Positions 12,601 through 21,110 of a DNA stretch of 64,000 nucleotides are shown here, one piece after another; the first letter of the stretch is position 1, and the number at the start of each line of letters is the position of its first letter. The stretch lies in the NCBI RefSeq assembly GCF_932526225.1, contig NC_064046.1, positions 12,507,208 to 12,571,207 of the forward strand. The letters are read 5' to 3'. This DNA comes from Nematostella vectensis (lineage: Eukaryota; Cnidaria; Anthozoa; Actiniaria; Edwardsiidae). Made by a program: the position numbers and the translations under genes. The notes beneath the pieces are model-generated. The model was not told the DNA's origin. It ran no database searches and saw nothing but the letters and a program-made list of their open reading frames with translations.

Positions 12601-12615
12601 AGCATACCTACATAA
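646..12615 (+). CDS. CHD7/8/9 (Kismet) chromatin-remodelling ATPase, C-terminal portion (5' end outside window)
   Basis: Class III CHD nuclear remodeller. Exons: 646-766, 1006-1090, 1193-1253, 1424-1554, 2242-2315, 2551-2649, 2904-3019, 3346-3428, 3767-3882, 5236-5354, 6055-6276, 8056-8240, 8969-9184, 9615-9675, 9773-9814, 9918-10309, 10893-10979, 11317-11421, 12004-12615. All joints are GT-AG and in phase, giving 974 residues before a TAA. The chromodomains and helicase lie upstream of the window. Seen: [12 protein letters not shown], typical of the post-helicase region of CHD7; an acidic stretch; [14 protein letters not shown]; the SANT-like [21 protein letters not shown] (about residue 157); [51 protein letters not shown]; basic KKKRRKKK and KKRGRKPK segments (the latter AT-hook-like); a BRK domain; and a Pro/Gly/Tyr-rich tail. 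Paralogue assignment within CHD6-9 is not possible, and invertebrates usually have one such gene. Confidence in family and exon chain is high. Confidence 0.93.
1580..1702 (+). repeat. 41-bp tandem repeat, three copies, in a CHD intron
   Basis: Three consecutive near-identical 41-bp units (1580-1620, 1621-1661, 1662-1702) begin CCAGAAATAGACCGG and end CACTATTGG or CACTATTGA. They lie 25 bp after the splice donor at 1555. No coding potential is apparent. Confidence 0.9.
2551..3882 (+). other. CHD SANT-SLIDE-like region (exons 2551-2649, 2904-3019, 3346-3428, 3767-3882)
   Basis: These four exons encode the DNA-binding SANT/SLIDE-like segment of CHD7-family proteins. Visible anchors are the W-x2-REE-x-DFYR motif, a basic RLDKKND segment with [25 protein letters not shown], and the WW-x-CG-x-HD-x-DLL block. 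Exons join in phase, with the codon split at 3882/5236 encoding Lys. Confidence 0.85.
3545..3745 (-). mobile_element. Dispersed repeat family copy (related to 9240-9430)
   Basis: The reverse complement contains GCCGCCATGTCATGCTC, a GAGTCAC segment, CCATTTCCATCGGCTAATTC and a CAGACTTCA end. The same order is seen at 9240-9430. It ends just before CHD exon 3767-3882. Ends and target duplication are not resolved, so the class is unknown. Confidence 0.65.
3889..4110 (+). mobile_element. piggyBac-type MITE, 5' truncated, at a CHD splice donor
   Basis: This copy of the roughly 247-bp TTAA family (intact copy at 46177) keeps the internal sequence and the right terminal repeat ending GACAATGCGGCT. 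The left terminal repeat is missing up to CCGGTCG, and the element begins 4 bp after the GT of the donor at 3883. Truncation is clear from comparison with the copies at 28448 and 46177. Confidence 0.85.
4219..4556. mobile_element. MULE-like MITE with long terminal inverted repeats
   Basis: The two halves are inverted copies of each other over roughly 150 bp: the left end reads AGCAAAAAATGGCAAA and the right end is its complement. Both flanks carry TATAGTGAT (4210-4218 and 4557-4565), a perfect 9-bp target duplication as made by Mutator-type transposases. It has no coding capacity. The superfamily is inferred from duplication length and long inverted repeats only. Confidence 0.75.
4690..5256 (+). 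repeat. 81-83-bp tandem repeat carrying copies of a 3' splice site and exon start
   Basis: The sequence AAAG followed by ACACGGTCTCGTGCGCACGG recurs starting at 4908, 4991, 5073, 5154 and 5236. The last copy is the real CHD exon start. Each unit contains about 60 bp of intron end plus 21 bp of exon. A partial unit lies at 4690-4750, left of the inserted MITE. Decoy copies diverge after the 21 exon bases and would meet a TAA about 45 bases further on. Confidence 0.9.
4751..4898 (+). mobile_element. 148-bp hAT-type MITE, copy 1
   Basis: The ends are GGGTCAGTACGCAGCT and the inverted AGCTGCGTACTTACT. The element is flanked by the perfect 8-bp duplication CTTTCAAA (4743-4750 and 4899-4906). A second copy of exactly 148 bp lies in reverse orientation at 58279-58426. 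The 8-bp duplication suggests hAT mobilisation. It has no coding capacity. Confidence 0.92.
5448..5713 (+). repeat. 133-bp direct duplication in a CHD intron
   Basis: Two tandem copies start TCTGATATTTGATTAGC at 5448 and 5581, with few differences. The segment is related to the dispersed family seen at 3545 and 9240. Confidence 0.85.
6539..7985 (+). repeat. 17-bp minisatellite (TATCTGTATCTTTGCGC), about 85 copies
   Basis: A long array in the intron between CHD exons 6055-6276 and 8056-8240. Variants include TATCTTTGTCTTTGCGC, TTTCTGTATCTTTGCGC and TATCTGTATCTTGGCGC. The 17-bp period is not divisible by three and the unit has no stop in any forward frame, so three overlapping frames stay open for 190-508 codons. 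These frames are not genes. Confidence 0.95.
8390..8900 (+). repeat. Degenerate CAGACAGTAAAGAGA-type repeat
   Basis: A purine-rich stretch with many irregular copies of CAGACAGTAAAGAGACA, in the intron upstream of CHD exon 8969-9184. Copies are too diverged for a fixed period. No exon is seen here. Confidence 0.7.
9240..9430 (+). mobile_element. Dispersed repeat family copy
   Basis: Shares the block order CGCCGCCATTTTATGCTC, GAGTGACTCAAAGCA, CCATTTCCATCGGCTAATTC and CATATCAGACTTCA with the inverse copy at 3545-3745. A partial copy is at 51843-51960, and fragments are at about 3120-3240 and 5400-5700. It lies in a CHD intron and has no coding capacity. Confidence 0.65.
10400..10713 (+). mobile_element. 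GTCAGTGC-ended MITE, copy 1 (degenerate)
   Basis: The left end contains GTCAGTGCAAACGTCAAATGG and the right end the inverted CCATTCGCCGTTCGCACTGAC followed by TTGAAATAGG. The same ends frame the element at 59311-59582. The outermost left terminal repeat is poorly preserved. It lies in the CHD intron before exon 10893. Confidence 0.65.
10893..12050 (+). other. BRK domain of the CHD protein (exons 10893-10979, 11317-11421, start of 12004)
   Basis: The coding sequence reads [20 protein letters not shown], then [13 protein letters not shown], then [12 protein letters not shown]. This matches the BRK fold of CHD7/CHD8/Kismet (V-I/V-N-x-x-x-G-K-K-x-x-G, then a W-L-E helix). The domain is split over three exons, all phase 0. 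BRK domains are found in CHD7-9 and SWI/SNF Brahma-type proteins. Only one BRK copy is evident here, whereas vertebrate CHD7 has two. Confidence 0.85.
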
Positions 12616-14889
12616 AACGATAGAATTTAGCTGATTTGTGGTGTTTTGAATTAAGGATATTGAGTTATTATTGCGCGTATCTAGAGTAGTATTTAGTGTA
12701 GAATTGAGTCGGGGATTTCAGTAGCGTATAGAGTAAAGTCTGTCCAATAGTCTGTCTGTCTTTCTAGATTTAGTTTTCTGTTGAATGTTCTGTTTTATGA
12801 TTAGAACTCAATGCATTTCCGGCTTTCAGCGGTTCCGGGACCCCTGTAAAACAACCCCTCGAGGTTGTCTCTATGAGGCACCTATATGAAATGACCCTCG
12901 CATACCGGGCACTCCGATTCTTTTTGTAATATACCAGATTATTAAGTTTCGGAGCCTGCTAGGGTAAAAACGCGGTCACAACCCCAAATTTCAAAGAATT
13001 TGTCTTGGAATTCTCATTGTCAAGGTTGTACCGATAATATTTTTACTAATGTGACTTTTGTATATATTCTACAATCTTGTACCAAGCCGTTTGCTTGAAA
13101 ATATTCTTCTTTGTACAGATAATCTCGCAGCATTTATCGAAAAATGAAACGAATGCTTTTTGTTCGGAATTTCACATTTCTCGCCCCACGCTGGGAAATA
13201 TATGGAATGTTCCCTAATTTTTGAATTGGAAAATCGAATTGAAAATATTATGCACAGCTAGGTCTATTTAATTTTCTATGAATAGGAATTCTTGGAATTG
13301 CGTCTTTTCTTCAGCTCATACCTGAAATCGAGGCACAGCTCGTCGCACTTGACCAGAACCGGAAACAGGTGGTTCTTGGAAAGGTTGGGACGTATGGGTC
13401 TCTGACTACTAGCTGCTATTTTGTCTTAGGCGTTACACATTCATACTTTGCTTCTAAGAAAACAAAATCAAACTCCTGAGATACTTATTTTCGGAAAACA
13501 AACTAATATATGTCGTCCAGGATCTATTTATTTTGTATAAATTTCAACTTTGGGGATAAACTTTATATGCTACTGTAACTGACAAGCCATACGGGCAAGT
13601 ACAGAATGTACTAGGAAAAAAGGGTTTATGAAATATATTTATTGGTAAAAGATACAAAACTACTCTATACGAGGAAGTTGTAAAAGACCTCGATAGTTTT
13701 AAATGTTTGCCAAAGTGTAGAGAGAAATCAGAAGCAATTTATTATCTTTGCCATGTGTGGAAAGAAGTCTGCCAAAATAACAAAATTGTTACCGACGTAA
13801 ATAGTTCTGGGCTAACCGAAACGTTCTTATTCGCTCAAGTAAAAGTGAAGGATTCAGCGTTTTGTTTTCCCCATGATCGGTAGAAGAACACGCCCTGGTA
13901 TTTGGGTCGGTGATAAGTTAATGGCTTGGGTACAGTCATACCATAAGGCTAAGCTATGATGTGGTTTTAGGGAAGATTTACGAAATAACTAATATCGGGT
14001 GCCACCCAGCATCCTTCGCGCACTTTCATCCTTCCCATGTGGTATCATCTGCTTCTACATGGTTGGTAGCCAGTGTAGCTTGGCTTTCGGAGCGAAACCC
14101 TGAGTCACGCGTCACGCATTCCCCTAGAGATCTAGACTCGAAACAACAAGTAAGAGCTTGCTTTAGACTACACCTGTAGAAGTGTCGCGCTTGGCGTCTT
14201 AAAGACCCCCAGTCAGCCGGTGCTCAGTAGCTACTTGGTTGAGCACGTGTTCCTAAGCATCCTATCTATAAGTTCATTGACAATATGTGCGATTGACCGA
14301 GCAAGCTGACCTTGTGAATAGTGTTACAATATAGGTAAGAATAGGAAATATAAATGAAATGGCCGACTGAGGGTCTTAAAGTCTTTCCTAACCTAGTTTT
14401 ATCATGATCGATGTTTACAAGGGTTGAGATTAAAACCAAATCCGTATCTGTAAATATAATTTGTGCCCCAAGCACTGATTCGTTGGGTTCTAAGCATGAT
14501 TCTTCTAAGAGTGTTCTCTAGTCCATGTGCACACCTAAAGTAAAGCAATAATAAGTAACAATGTATTCATGCACGTATTTAGTGGCACTGTAATGTGAAA
14601 TATAGTTTGCTAGCTAGGAAGAGAAGATTATTCATATAGTGCTAACATGTGGCGCTGATGGTGTATCATCTTGTAAGCTTTAGTGCGGGCACGGTGAACA
14701 CTACCGTGGATTTGGCGTTTGTTTGTCGGTTGTACAATCAGTGCCGTGCGACCAGGGCGGGTGGTTTTCAAGGAAACCTTTCCCCGTGATTTTAACCTCG
14801 CCTCGACTGAGGTTGAAAAATGCGAGATCATCCAAAGAAGGACGTGGTCACAGTGTGCGCACTAGATACGTTGGTTTCTTCTATACTAG
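12616..14889 (+). other. Region downstream of the CHD stop codon, with a possible alternative exon
   Basis: The first part is probably 3' UTR. A phase-compatible candidate exon lies at 13315-13383. Otherwise it is AT-rich sequence in which I see no gene, RNA gene or clear repeat. Confidence 0.5.
13315..13383 (+). other. Candidate alternative CHD exon
   Basis: A strong pyrimidine tract and CAG (TCTTTTCTTCAG) precede a 69-bp open segment encoding LIPEIEAQLVALDQNRKQVV, then LGK and a GTTGGG donor. The last CHD exon contains a good in-phase donor at 12553 (AGCAAG/GTAAAA), so splicing 12552 to 13315 would stay in frame and replace the last 20 residues of the 12615-ending form. A further phase-0 segment at 14890-14936 (DAVIRAIKEEPVERK) could follow, with GTAAGG at its end. 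Not confirmed by any known homology. Confidence 0.4.
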
Positions 14890-14936
14890 GACGCAGTCAT
14901 AAGAGCAATCAAAGAAGAACCAGTTGAACGTAAACG
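14890..14936 (+). other. Candidate second alternative CHD 3' exon
   Basis: After ACTAG, the frame reads DAVIRAIKEEPVERK. It contains an IKEE sumoylation-like motif and ends at AAAC/GTAAGG. If not spliced it reads through to TAG near 15015. It is phase-compatible with 13315-13383. Support is the open frame and splice motifs only. Confidence 0.25.
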
Positions 14937-15534
14937 TAAGGAATTATTCTGTTGCGTTTTCTTGCGCTTGGGTTCAAGTGAGAATAGAAATACTTGTGTT
15001 GAGTATGGGTCCTAGTAAAACCAACAAAGCTAAATTTTTTTAGCTTACAAAAGTGTACCATCAAAAATAGTTCCACCATGTTGCAATCACATATTCATGC
15101 TTTAGCATATATCACCTTTTTGTGTTGAATTCCCTTATTGATTTTAATGTGATTCCAAATAATCTGTCTATTCTTGGGTGGTTCTCTAATCTCGTCCTCT
15201 CGTAGAGCCACCTGAATGGCCTGGTCTGCAATGTCTTGTAATCGACTATATATTACCAACTGCAAAAATTTTCACGTGTAATTCCTTTAACGAGCAGAAT
15301 TGTTGTTGTCGAACTTCTTGAAAATAATGGCAGTTGATCTGTGATCTTTCTAGTTTTCTGTTAAGCCCTATGGAACTATGGATAATTTTGATAACTAGTA
15401 TATTTAATCAAACTGTATTTATTATTGCTATTATTAATTTCAAAGCAATCTTTTTACATATATTTTTAAATAAATCTTCCTCGTCACTGCAAGGTGCCTC
15501 TTTTTTGTCTGATTGCAATACGGCGCCACAAATT

Positions 15535-15690
15535 ACAGTGGAACCTCTATTTAACGAACATCTATACAACGGAGTCCTTGGTATAACGAACAATTTCCTT
15601 CCTTCAGCCCTGCCAAAATTACAGTAAAACGTATGGAACAACCTCGATATAACGAACCTCCGAAACAGAGATCCCCAGTCCCTTGGCACG
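15535..15690 (+). mobile_element. Probable pogo/Tc1-mariner-type MITE remnant
   Basis: Contains CAGTGGAACCTCTATTTAACG and, about 110 bp on, CCTCGATATAACGAACCTC. These motifs resemble the CAGTGGAACCTCGNTNTAACGAAC ends of pogo/Tigger-like elements. A weaker relative with TATAACGAGGTGTCAGTG is near 11550-11700. Ends are not fully resolved. Confidence 0.4.
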
Positions 15691-15764
15691 TCGCTAAATA
15701 CTTTCTTCTGTAAATACTAAATACTTTCTACTGTACAGTGAAACTTGTCGCTACCCTATGAAGG

Positions 15765-15900
15765 AGACCAGTCTGTAGCGGATCTAGGGGGAGGGTTTAA
15801 ACCCCCCTTTGGGCTGCCAGGAAGCCAAAATTACCCCCTCCCCCCCTTTGTCACTGAGCCAAACTTCCCTTTAGCGATTATCTAGATCCGCCCCTGCCAG
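15765..15900. mobile_element. Short inverted-repeat element (AGCGGATCTAGG ends)
   Basis: AGCGGATCTAGGGGG at the left pairs with TCTAGATCCGCCCCT at the right, around a C- and G-run core. It resembles the common GGCGGATC-ended non-autonomous elements of invertebrates. Target duplication not seen. Confidence 0.4.
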
Positions 15901-16686
15901 TAGCCGTTTATTTGTAGAGGTAGAGATAGTTTTGTGGTCCATGGAAAGTGGATGGCAGCTGATTCGTTGGAGGTACTCAATAATTGCCATGTCATTACCG
16001 TTTAGGTAACTAAAAAATGATTCAAGCAGAACTTTCTTTTTGATGTTTTAAAATCTTGTGCGTCACGTGGCTATATGCCTTATCTTTTTCTTCTTCAAAT
16101 TATGTCTCGCTAGCAAGACAACCTTTAACATCCAACTATCTCAAGAAAGGCCAAAAAGGCTACAAGCCCTTATTTATCTGCTGGTTCTAATGAACCTACG
16201 TAACCTCTCGCGTCCGCTACTGTGTTGATTACCCTAAAATCAATTCACACATTCAACTACTCTTGACATACAAAACGCGCGCTCTTTAAAATATACATCA
16301 GCACGCGGTCGGCTTATCCAAAGTTTGTGAACCGAACTAGTAGCTTTTGAAATTCTCGGGTCAGATTTCTGATATCAGCAATAGGCAACTGCTTGTTCTA
16401 TCATACTGAATTGTCTTAGAAAAAAGATTTTCAATTGTTCCCCTGTTGATGGGTTTGATATGTTTATTTTGTTTCTATAGCATACGCGAATATGTCTAAC
16501 CTTAATTTCAAGAGCTTTTCGTTTCTTTTAAGACAAGAAGTAAAACTCTAGTGATAGGCGTCGGAAAGGCTGGTAGGAGGGATTAGAATGACAAAAAATA
16601 AATCGTTGAAATATCGTAAAAACAAATAGTGAAAATTCGGAGGGGTCTCTGTAGCACAGTCGGAAAGCGCGTTCGGTAGATAGTTT
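15901..16686 (+). other. Gene-free stretch with an old copy of a module segment
   Basis: At 16265-16345 an AACGCGCGCTCTTTAAA segment followed by GTGAACCGAACTAG resembles module sequence at 19145-19200 and 27310-27367, suggesting an older, diverged module copy. At 16643-16690, just before the first array, a tRNA-like A-box TAGCACAGTCGG occurs. No gene is seen. Confidence 0.5.
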
Positions 16687-17678
16687 GGAGTAGTGGTGAC
16701 CAGGGGAGGAGTGGTGGTGACCAGGAGGGGAGTGATGGTGACCAGGGGAGGAGTGGTGGTGACCAAGGGAGGAGTGGTGGTGACCAGGGGTGGAGTGGTG
16801 TTGACCAGGGGAGGAGAGGTGGTTACCAGGGGAGGAAAGGTGGTGACCAGGGTAGGAGTGGTGGTGACCAAGGGAGGAGTGGTGGTGACCAGGAGAGGAG
16901 TGGTGGTGACCAGGGGAGGAGTGGTGGTGACCAGGGGAGGAGTGGTGGTGACCAGGGGAGGAGTGGTGGTGACCAGGGGAGGAGTGGTGGTGACAAGGAG
17001 AGGAGTGGTGGTGACCAAGGGAGGAGTGGTGGTGACCAAGGGAGGAGTGGTGGTGACCAAGGGAGGAGCGGTGATGACCAACGGAGGAGCGGTGATGACC
17101 AACGGAGGAGTAGTGGTGACCAGGGGAGGAGTGGTGGTGACCAGGGGAGGAGTGGTGGTGACCAGGGGAAGAGTGGTGGTGACAAGGGGAGGGGTGGTGG
17201 TGACCAGGAGAGGAGTGGTGGTGACCAGGGGAGGAGTGGTGGTGACCAAGGGAGGAGTGGTGGTGACAAGGAGAAAAGTGGTGGTGACCAGGAGAGGAAT
17301 GGTGGTTACCAGGGGTGGAGTGGTGGTGACCAGGGGAGGAGTGGTGGTGACCAGGGGAGGAGTGGTGGTGACCAGGGGAGGAGTGGTGGTGACCAACGGA
17401 GGAGTAGTGGTGACCAGGGGAGGAGTGGTGGTGACCAGGGGAGGAGTGGTGGTGACCAGGGGAGGAGTGGTGGTGACAAGGGGAGGGGTGGTGGTGACCA
17501 GGAGAGGAGTGGTGGTGACCAGGGGAGGAGTGGTGGTGACCAAGGGAGGAGTGGTGGTGACAAGGAGAAAAGTGGTGGTGACCAGGAGAGGAATGGTGGT
17601 TACCAGGGGTGGAGTGGTGGTGACCAGGGGAGGAGTGGTGGTGACCAGGGGAAGAGTGGTGGTGACCAGGGGAAGAGT
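16687..17678 (+). repeat. 21-bp minisatellite array 1 (about 47 units)
   Basis: Tandem units with core GTGGTGGTGACCAGG plus GGAGGA. Point variants include ACCAAGGG, ACCAGGAG and ACCAACGG. The period is 21, so each frame gives a 7-residue repeat (VVTRGGV on +; VTTTPPL on -). All such frames are artefacts of repeat composition. Confidence 0.95.
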
Positions 17679-18039
17679 TGTACGCGCCTGCTCCGATCCC
17701 TGACTGCGTCTGCTTAGGAAGAAATCATAATAAATCCCCGTCTTTGAATGTTCGTCCGATAACATTATATAGGGCGTCGAGAGATTTAGATTCACGATGA
17801 TAGCAAAAGTACGCCGCCTCGAGTACTCTATTGTGTGCGCACGAATTCTTTACGACGTAGTAGGGGGTTGTCACATGATTCATTGCACCAAGGTTAATAA
17901 AAGGCGCCGACGTCATGATCAAAGTCATAAAGGCGGTAAGAACAAGATATAATATATTACGCCTGTTGGTGTTGAGGACGGTATATTTATACTTTGCACT
18001 CTTATATGTTGCGCGTGTGGTCAGAGCCTTGCGCGCGCG

Positions 18040-18075
18040 TGACGTCATGTCCGCTGGCGACGTAATAATGCAAAT
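18040..18075 (+). promoter_or_regulatory. CRE plus octamer, module A, M1
   Basis: A perfect CRE palindrome TGACGTCA (18040-18047) and octamer ATGCAAAT (18068-18075) start exactly 28 bp apart, about 100 bp upstream of the ATG of coding region 1 (18174). Known CREB/ATF and POU/Oct binding motifs; function is inferred. Confidence 0.5.
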
Positions 18076-18173
18076 TAATTCTTTAGTTTTGTGTTTTTGT
18101 AACGGCTAAAAAGTTTTGCTTTGATTAAGTGTTTCCATTGAAGACAAGAGGAATCTATCACGAGTCAAATAGA

Positions 18174-18720
18174 ATGACACTTCAAGAGACAGTATCTGAT
18201 ATCGAATCTCTTATATCGCCTTTTGAGGTTATTTTCTTAATGCCCTCAAAAGACGGTATTAGAGATTACACAGCTGGACAATCGTTGTTTGAGGATGCAG
18301 TGAGGATCAAAGTCTCATACGAAGATGCACCGACTGCTTGGCGGTCCATTCCAACCATCGCGGAAGCTCTTTTTTCCAGGTACTCTAGCACCACACCGCT
18401 GTATATCGGCCAGTCCTGCCTCGATCACCAGTGACTTGACGATTCTCGCAGCACCACATTCCGGGAGCTCAAGAATACTATTGTACTACCTGAAGGCATG
18501 TGATGCCCTGAGGAAATCCAATAGTTTTCTTATGCTCTTGAGTTCTATCACATGGAAAGTGAAACAAGAGGCTTTGCCATCAAGGGTCAAGGCATTGTGT
18601 AATTTAGAGAGCTTCAGATGCATCCATGTGTCCCACTCAGCAGAGATTGGGACCACAGGCTCTCCACCCTATGCGCATGAACGCTCATGGAGATCGGCAA
18701 TGCATGCGCGCGCGCCTATC
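18174..18720 (+). pseudogene. Decayed coding region 1, module A (unknown protein)
   Basis: The frame from ATG 18174 reads MTLQETVSDIESLISPFEV, then RDYTAGQSLFEDAVRIK, and ends out of frame after a T-run at about 18370. Coding-like sequence continues in the next frame as PHRCIS, SITSDLTIL, then KACDALRKSN and TWKVKQEALPS, to about 18720. Copy D has a shorter T-run at the same place and reads through in one frame, so A carries a frameshift. I do not recognise the protein. An intron at the T-run is possible (CCAG/GTAC). Confidence 0.5.
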
Positions 18721-19762
18721 TGAGTGAGAAAAATACATGAAAATAGGGAAGAAAGACATATTTTCCTTTCCTTTTCCTCGCGCAATTAAACGCTTGCTTG
18801 AGCCTGTGTCTTGTTGCCGGCATCGTGGATCTAAACCACCTTCTCAAACCCCAAACACGTGAGCAAACGCTTTATCTTACATGTGTCCGAAAATCTGAGT
18901 ACTCTCAGTGAGAAAACAGGAAATTGAAAGACATTGAATAATTTCCAGTCCAGTATTTTTCAAATGATGGTTCAATTAATGAAAACGCAACCAAAGTCTT
19001 TTGAGCCGTGATTAGTGTACCACTCATGGCCGTTGTAGCATGCCACGTACGATTGGGATGACCCAAAACGCCACTGTGTAGATTTCCCTACATAGCAACT
19101 GACTGTCAATCCACATCATCCTTCAGCTCTTGGTGTATCAATAACGCGCGCTCTTTAAATACATCTACAGTCGGATTATCAAAGTTCGTGAACCGAACTA
19201 GGTAGAGAGAAAAAGAACTCGTAGAACGTAGATAAGTTATCACCCCAGAGAAAAGGATAGCTGCGCCTCCTTTGGAAAACCTAAGATACCACTGCTGATG
19301 GCGGGGATAGCAACACTGGTGGAACTGCGCTTATCACATTCCTCAAGTGAGCGTAGAACAGCAGATTTGAGGTACGTGTCCTTGGCGAAGTTTCCGCTTT
19401 CCATACTGGGCCTGCCAAAACAATAGAGAGTTTCGGGGAGCGTTGCAGATTCGTGGAACATATTTTCCACTGGTAGTGGCCAGGGAAGGAGCCGTACGCG
19501 CCTGTGCCCACCCCTGCAAAAAGCCGCCTAACGCACATTCCATTGCGCACGCAAGGATTTCTTTTCGAGGTAGTACCCCTGATGCATTGCGCCAGAGCAT
19601 GTTATCAACGGCCGCACGATTTGATGGCGCGCAGATGATCATAGCTATGAAGGCGGTAGAGCAAGATACATATCGCGGGTAAAGGGGTTAACGTAGGCAA
19701 CGTAGCGTCGTGTTGAGGACGGCATGTATTGCGCGCGTGTTCAGAGCCATTGCGAGCGCGCG

Positions 19763-19798
19763 TGACGTCATGGCCGATGGTGACGTAATAATGCAAAT
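19763..19798 (+). promoter_or_regulatory. CRE plus octamer, module A, M2
   Basis: TGACGTCA (19763) and ATGCAAAT (19791), again 28 bp apart, with a second half-CRE TGACGTAA between them. M2 is a diverged paralogue of M1 within the same module. Confidence 0.5.
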
Positions 19799-19908
19799 TA
19801 GAATAAAAAAACAAAGAGACCCAAGCTAGCTTGAAAGCTACAGATCTGCGATGATCTGGATAATTGTAAGCGTACTTTTCAGGACTTTGTTGGGTATTTT
19901 GGATCATG

Positions 19909-19970
19909 AACGTTTTGGTAAATATAATATCTTTAATTGTGATTGAAGATATTATGTTTACCAAAACGTT
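19909..19970 (+). other. Near-perfect hairpin, module A (also 28075-28136 and 38535-38594)
   Basis: AACGTTTTGGTAAA pairs with TTTACCAAAACGTT, continuing inward to a stem of about 25 bp with an AT-rich loop. The arms are kept in all three module copies while the loop varies. It ends just before ATG/GTGAGT at about 19986. Confidence 0.7.
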
Positions 19971-20104
19971 TAGCGGAGTCGCGCAATGGTGAGTTGAAGT
20001 CTTTGTTATTTTACATTCAAATTACATTGCGCTTTCTCGAATGCGTTCTTTTTTGGGATAGCTTGTAGCGATTTTTTAAACATATTATGTTATTTATTTT
20101 TCAG

Positions 20105-20152
20105 TAATTCTTGGAATTACAGCTTTTACAGAGCCAAGCTCCCTTCCCGGTA
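20105..20152 (+). other. Mini-exon-like segment, module A (also 28274-28321 and 38732-38778)
   Basis: TTATTTTTCAG precedes a 48-bp segment (TAATTCTTGGAATTACAG onward) followed by CCCG/GTAAGT. An upstream donor ATG/GTGAGT lies about 115 bp before it. This exon-like arrangement is present in copies A, B and D, with one base lost in D. Suggests a spliced transcript from M2; no protein is recognised. Confidence 0.4.
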
Positions 20153-20272
20153 AGTGTTGAAAGGCCGTATTATTCTAAAATGATATTTTTAATGAGCAAC
20201 AAATGACTTTAATTGTAGGATTAAATGATTTGAGCGGGCAAATAATATTTGCAAGTCAAATCTGATTGCAAA

Positions 20273-20460
20273 CGGAAAACGCGAAAAACATTTTAAAATA
20301 TTGAAAGCAGTGTGTTTATTGGAAGTTTCTTTGAGGATCTGATTGATAATTCAGAGCGGATGGCCTGTTTAATATCTCGGATTTTATTAGATTCTTTTGT
20401 CTTTTTGCGGTTGAGGTTTCCGTCGGACCTCCGGAAGTAAACTGGTGACAATGCGGCTTA
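20273..20460 (+). mobile_element. TTAA MITE, module A copy (left end deleted)
   Basis: Internal sequence and right end (GACAATGCGGCTTAAG) match the copy at 28448. About 69 bp including the left terminal repeat is missing relative to module B. Confidence 0.85.
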
Positions 20461-21038
20461 AGCCAACGGGAAAGGACGCAGGGGCAGTTCCCCAATAGAT
20501 GCGGGAATTTTTTAAAATGACATTTATGGAGCTCGTTGTCTGCTTCGCTACTTTGTATTTATATTTTTACTTATTTGTATCTTTTGAGGAGGGGGGAGGG
20601 GTCGGGTTAGTTGTAGAAACACTGGTCCGCGTAGGCGTTGTGGAAACAGGAATAAACCAACGAAGGGCAAATGCTTGAAACTCTTTTAGCGAAACTAAGA
20701 TGTTATCACAAACGAGTAGCGTTGTGGAAACAGGAATAAAACAACGAACGGCAAATTCTTGAAACTCTTTTAGCAAAACTAAGATGTTATCACAAACGAG
20801 TAGAACATACGACATAGTGAACCCTCTTGGCTAACTACTGTGTATTCACAGAGGTGTACAACATAAACGACTTAGTGAACTCTCTTAGCTAAACTACTGT
20901 GAATTCACAGAGGTGCACAACATACGATTCAGTTAACACTCTTTAGCTAAACTACTGTATATTCACAGAGGTGTACAACATACGACTTAGTGAACTCTCT
21001 TTAGCTAAATTACTGTGTATTCACAGAGGCGAAAATGG

Positions 21039-21102
21039 GAACTTGAGTGATAGTATTGCTTTCCTGCGATTGTACAGGAAAGCAATACCATCAGTCAAGT
21101 TC
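21039..21102 (+). other. 28-bp-stem hairpin, module A (also 29018-29080)
   Basis: The left arm ends ATTGCTTTCCTG and the right arm starts CAGGAAAGCAAT. The stem is 28 bp with two mismatches and an 8-nt loop that differs between copies A and B. Size and shape would fit a microRNA precursor, but also a small inverted-repeat element. Confidence 0.5.
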
Positions 21103-21110
21103 TCACCGAT

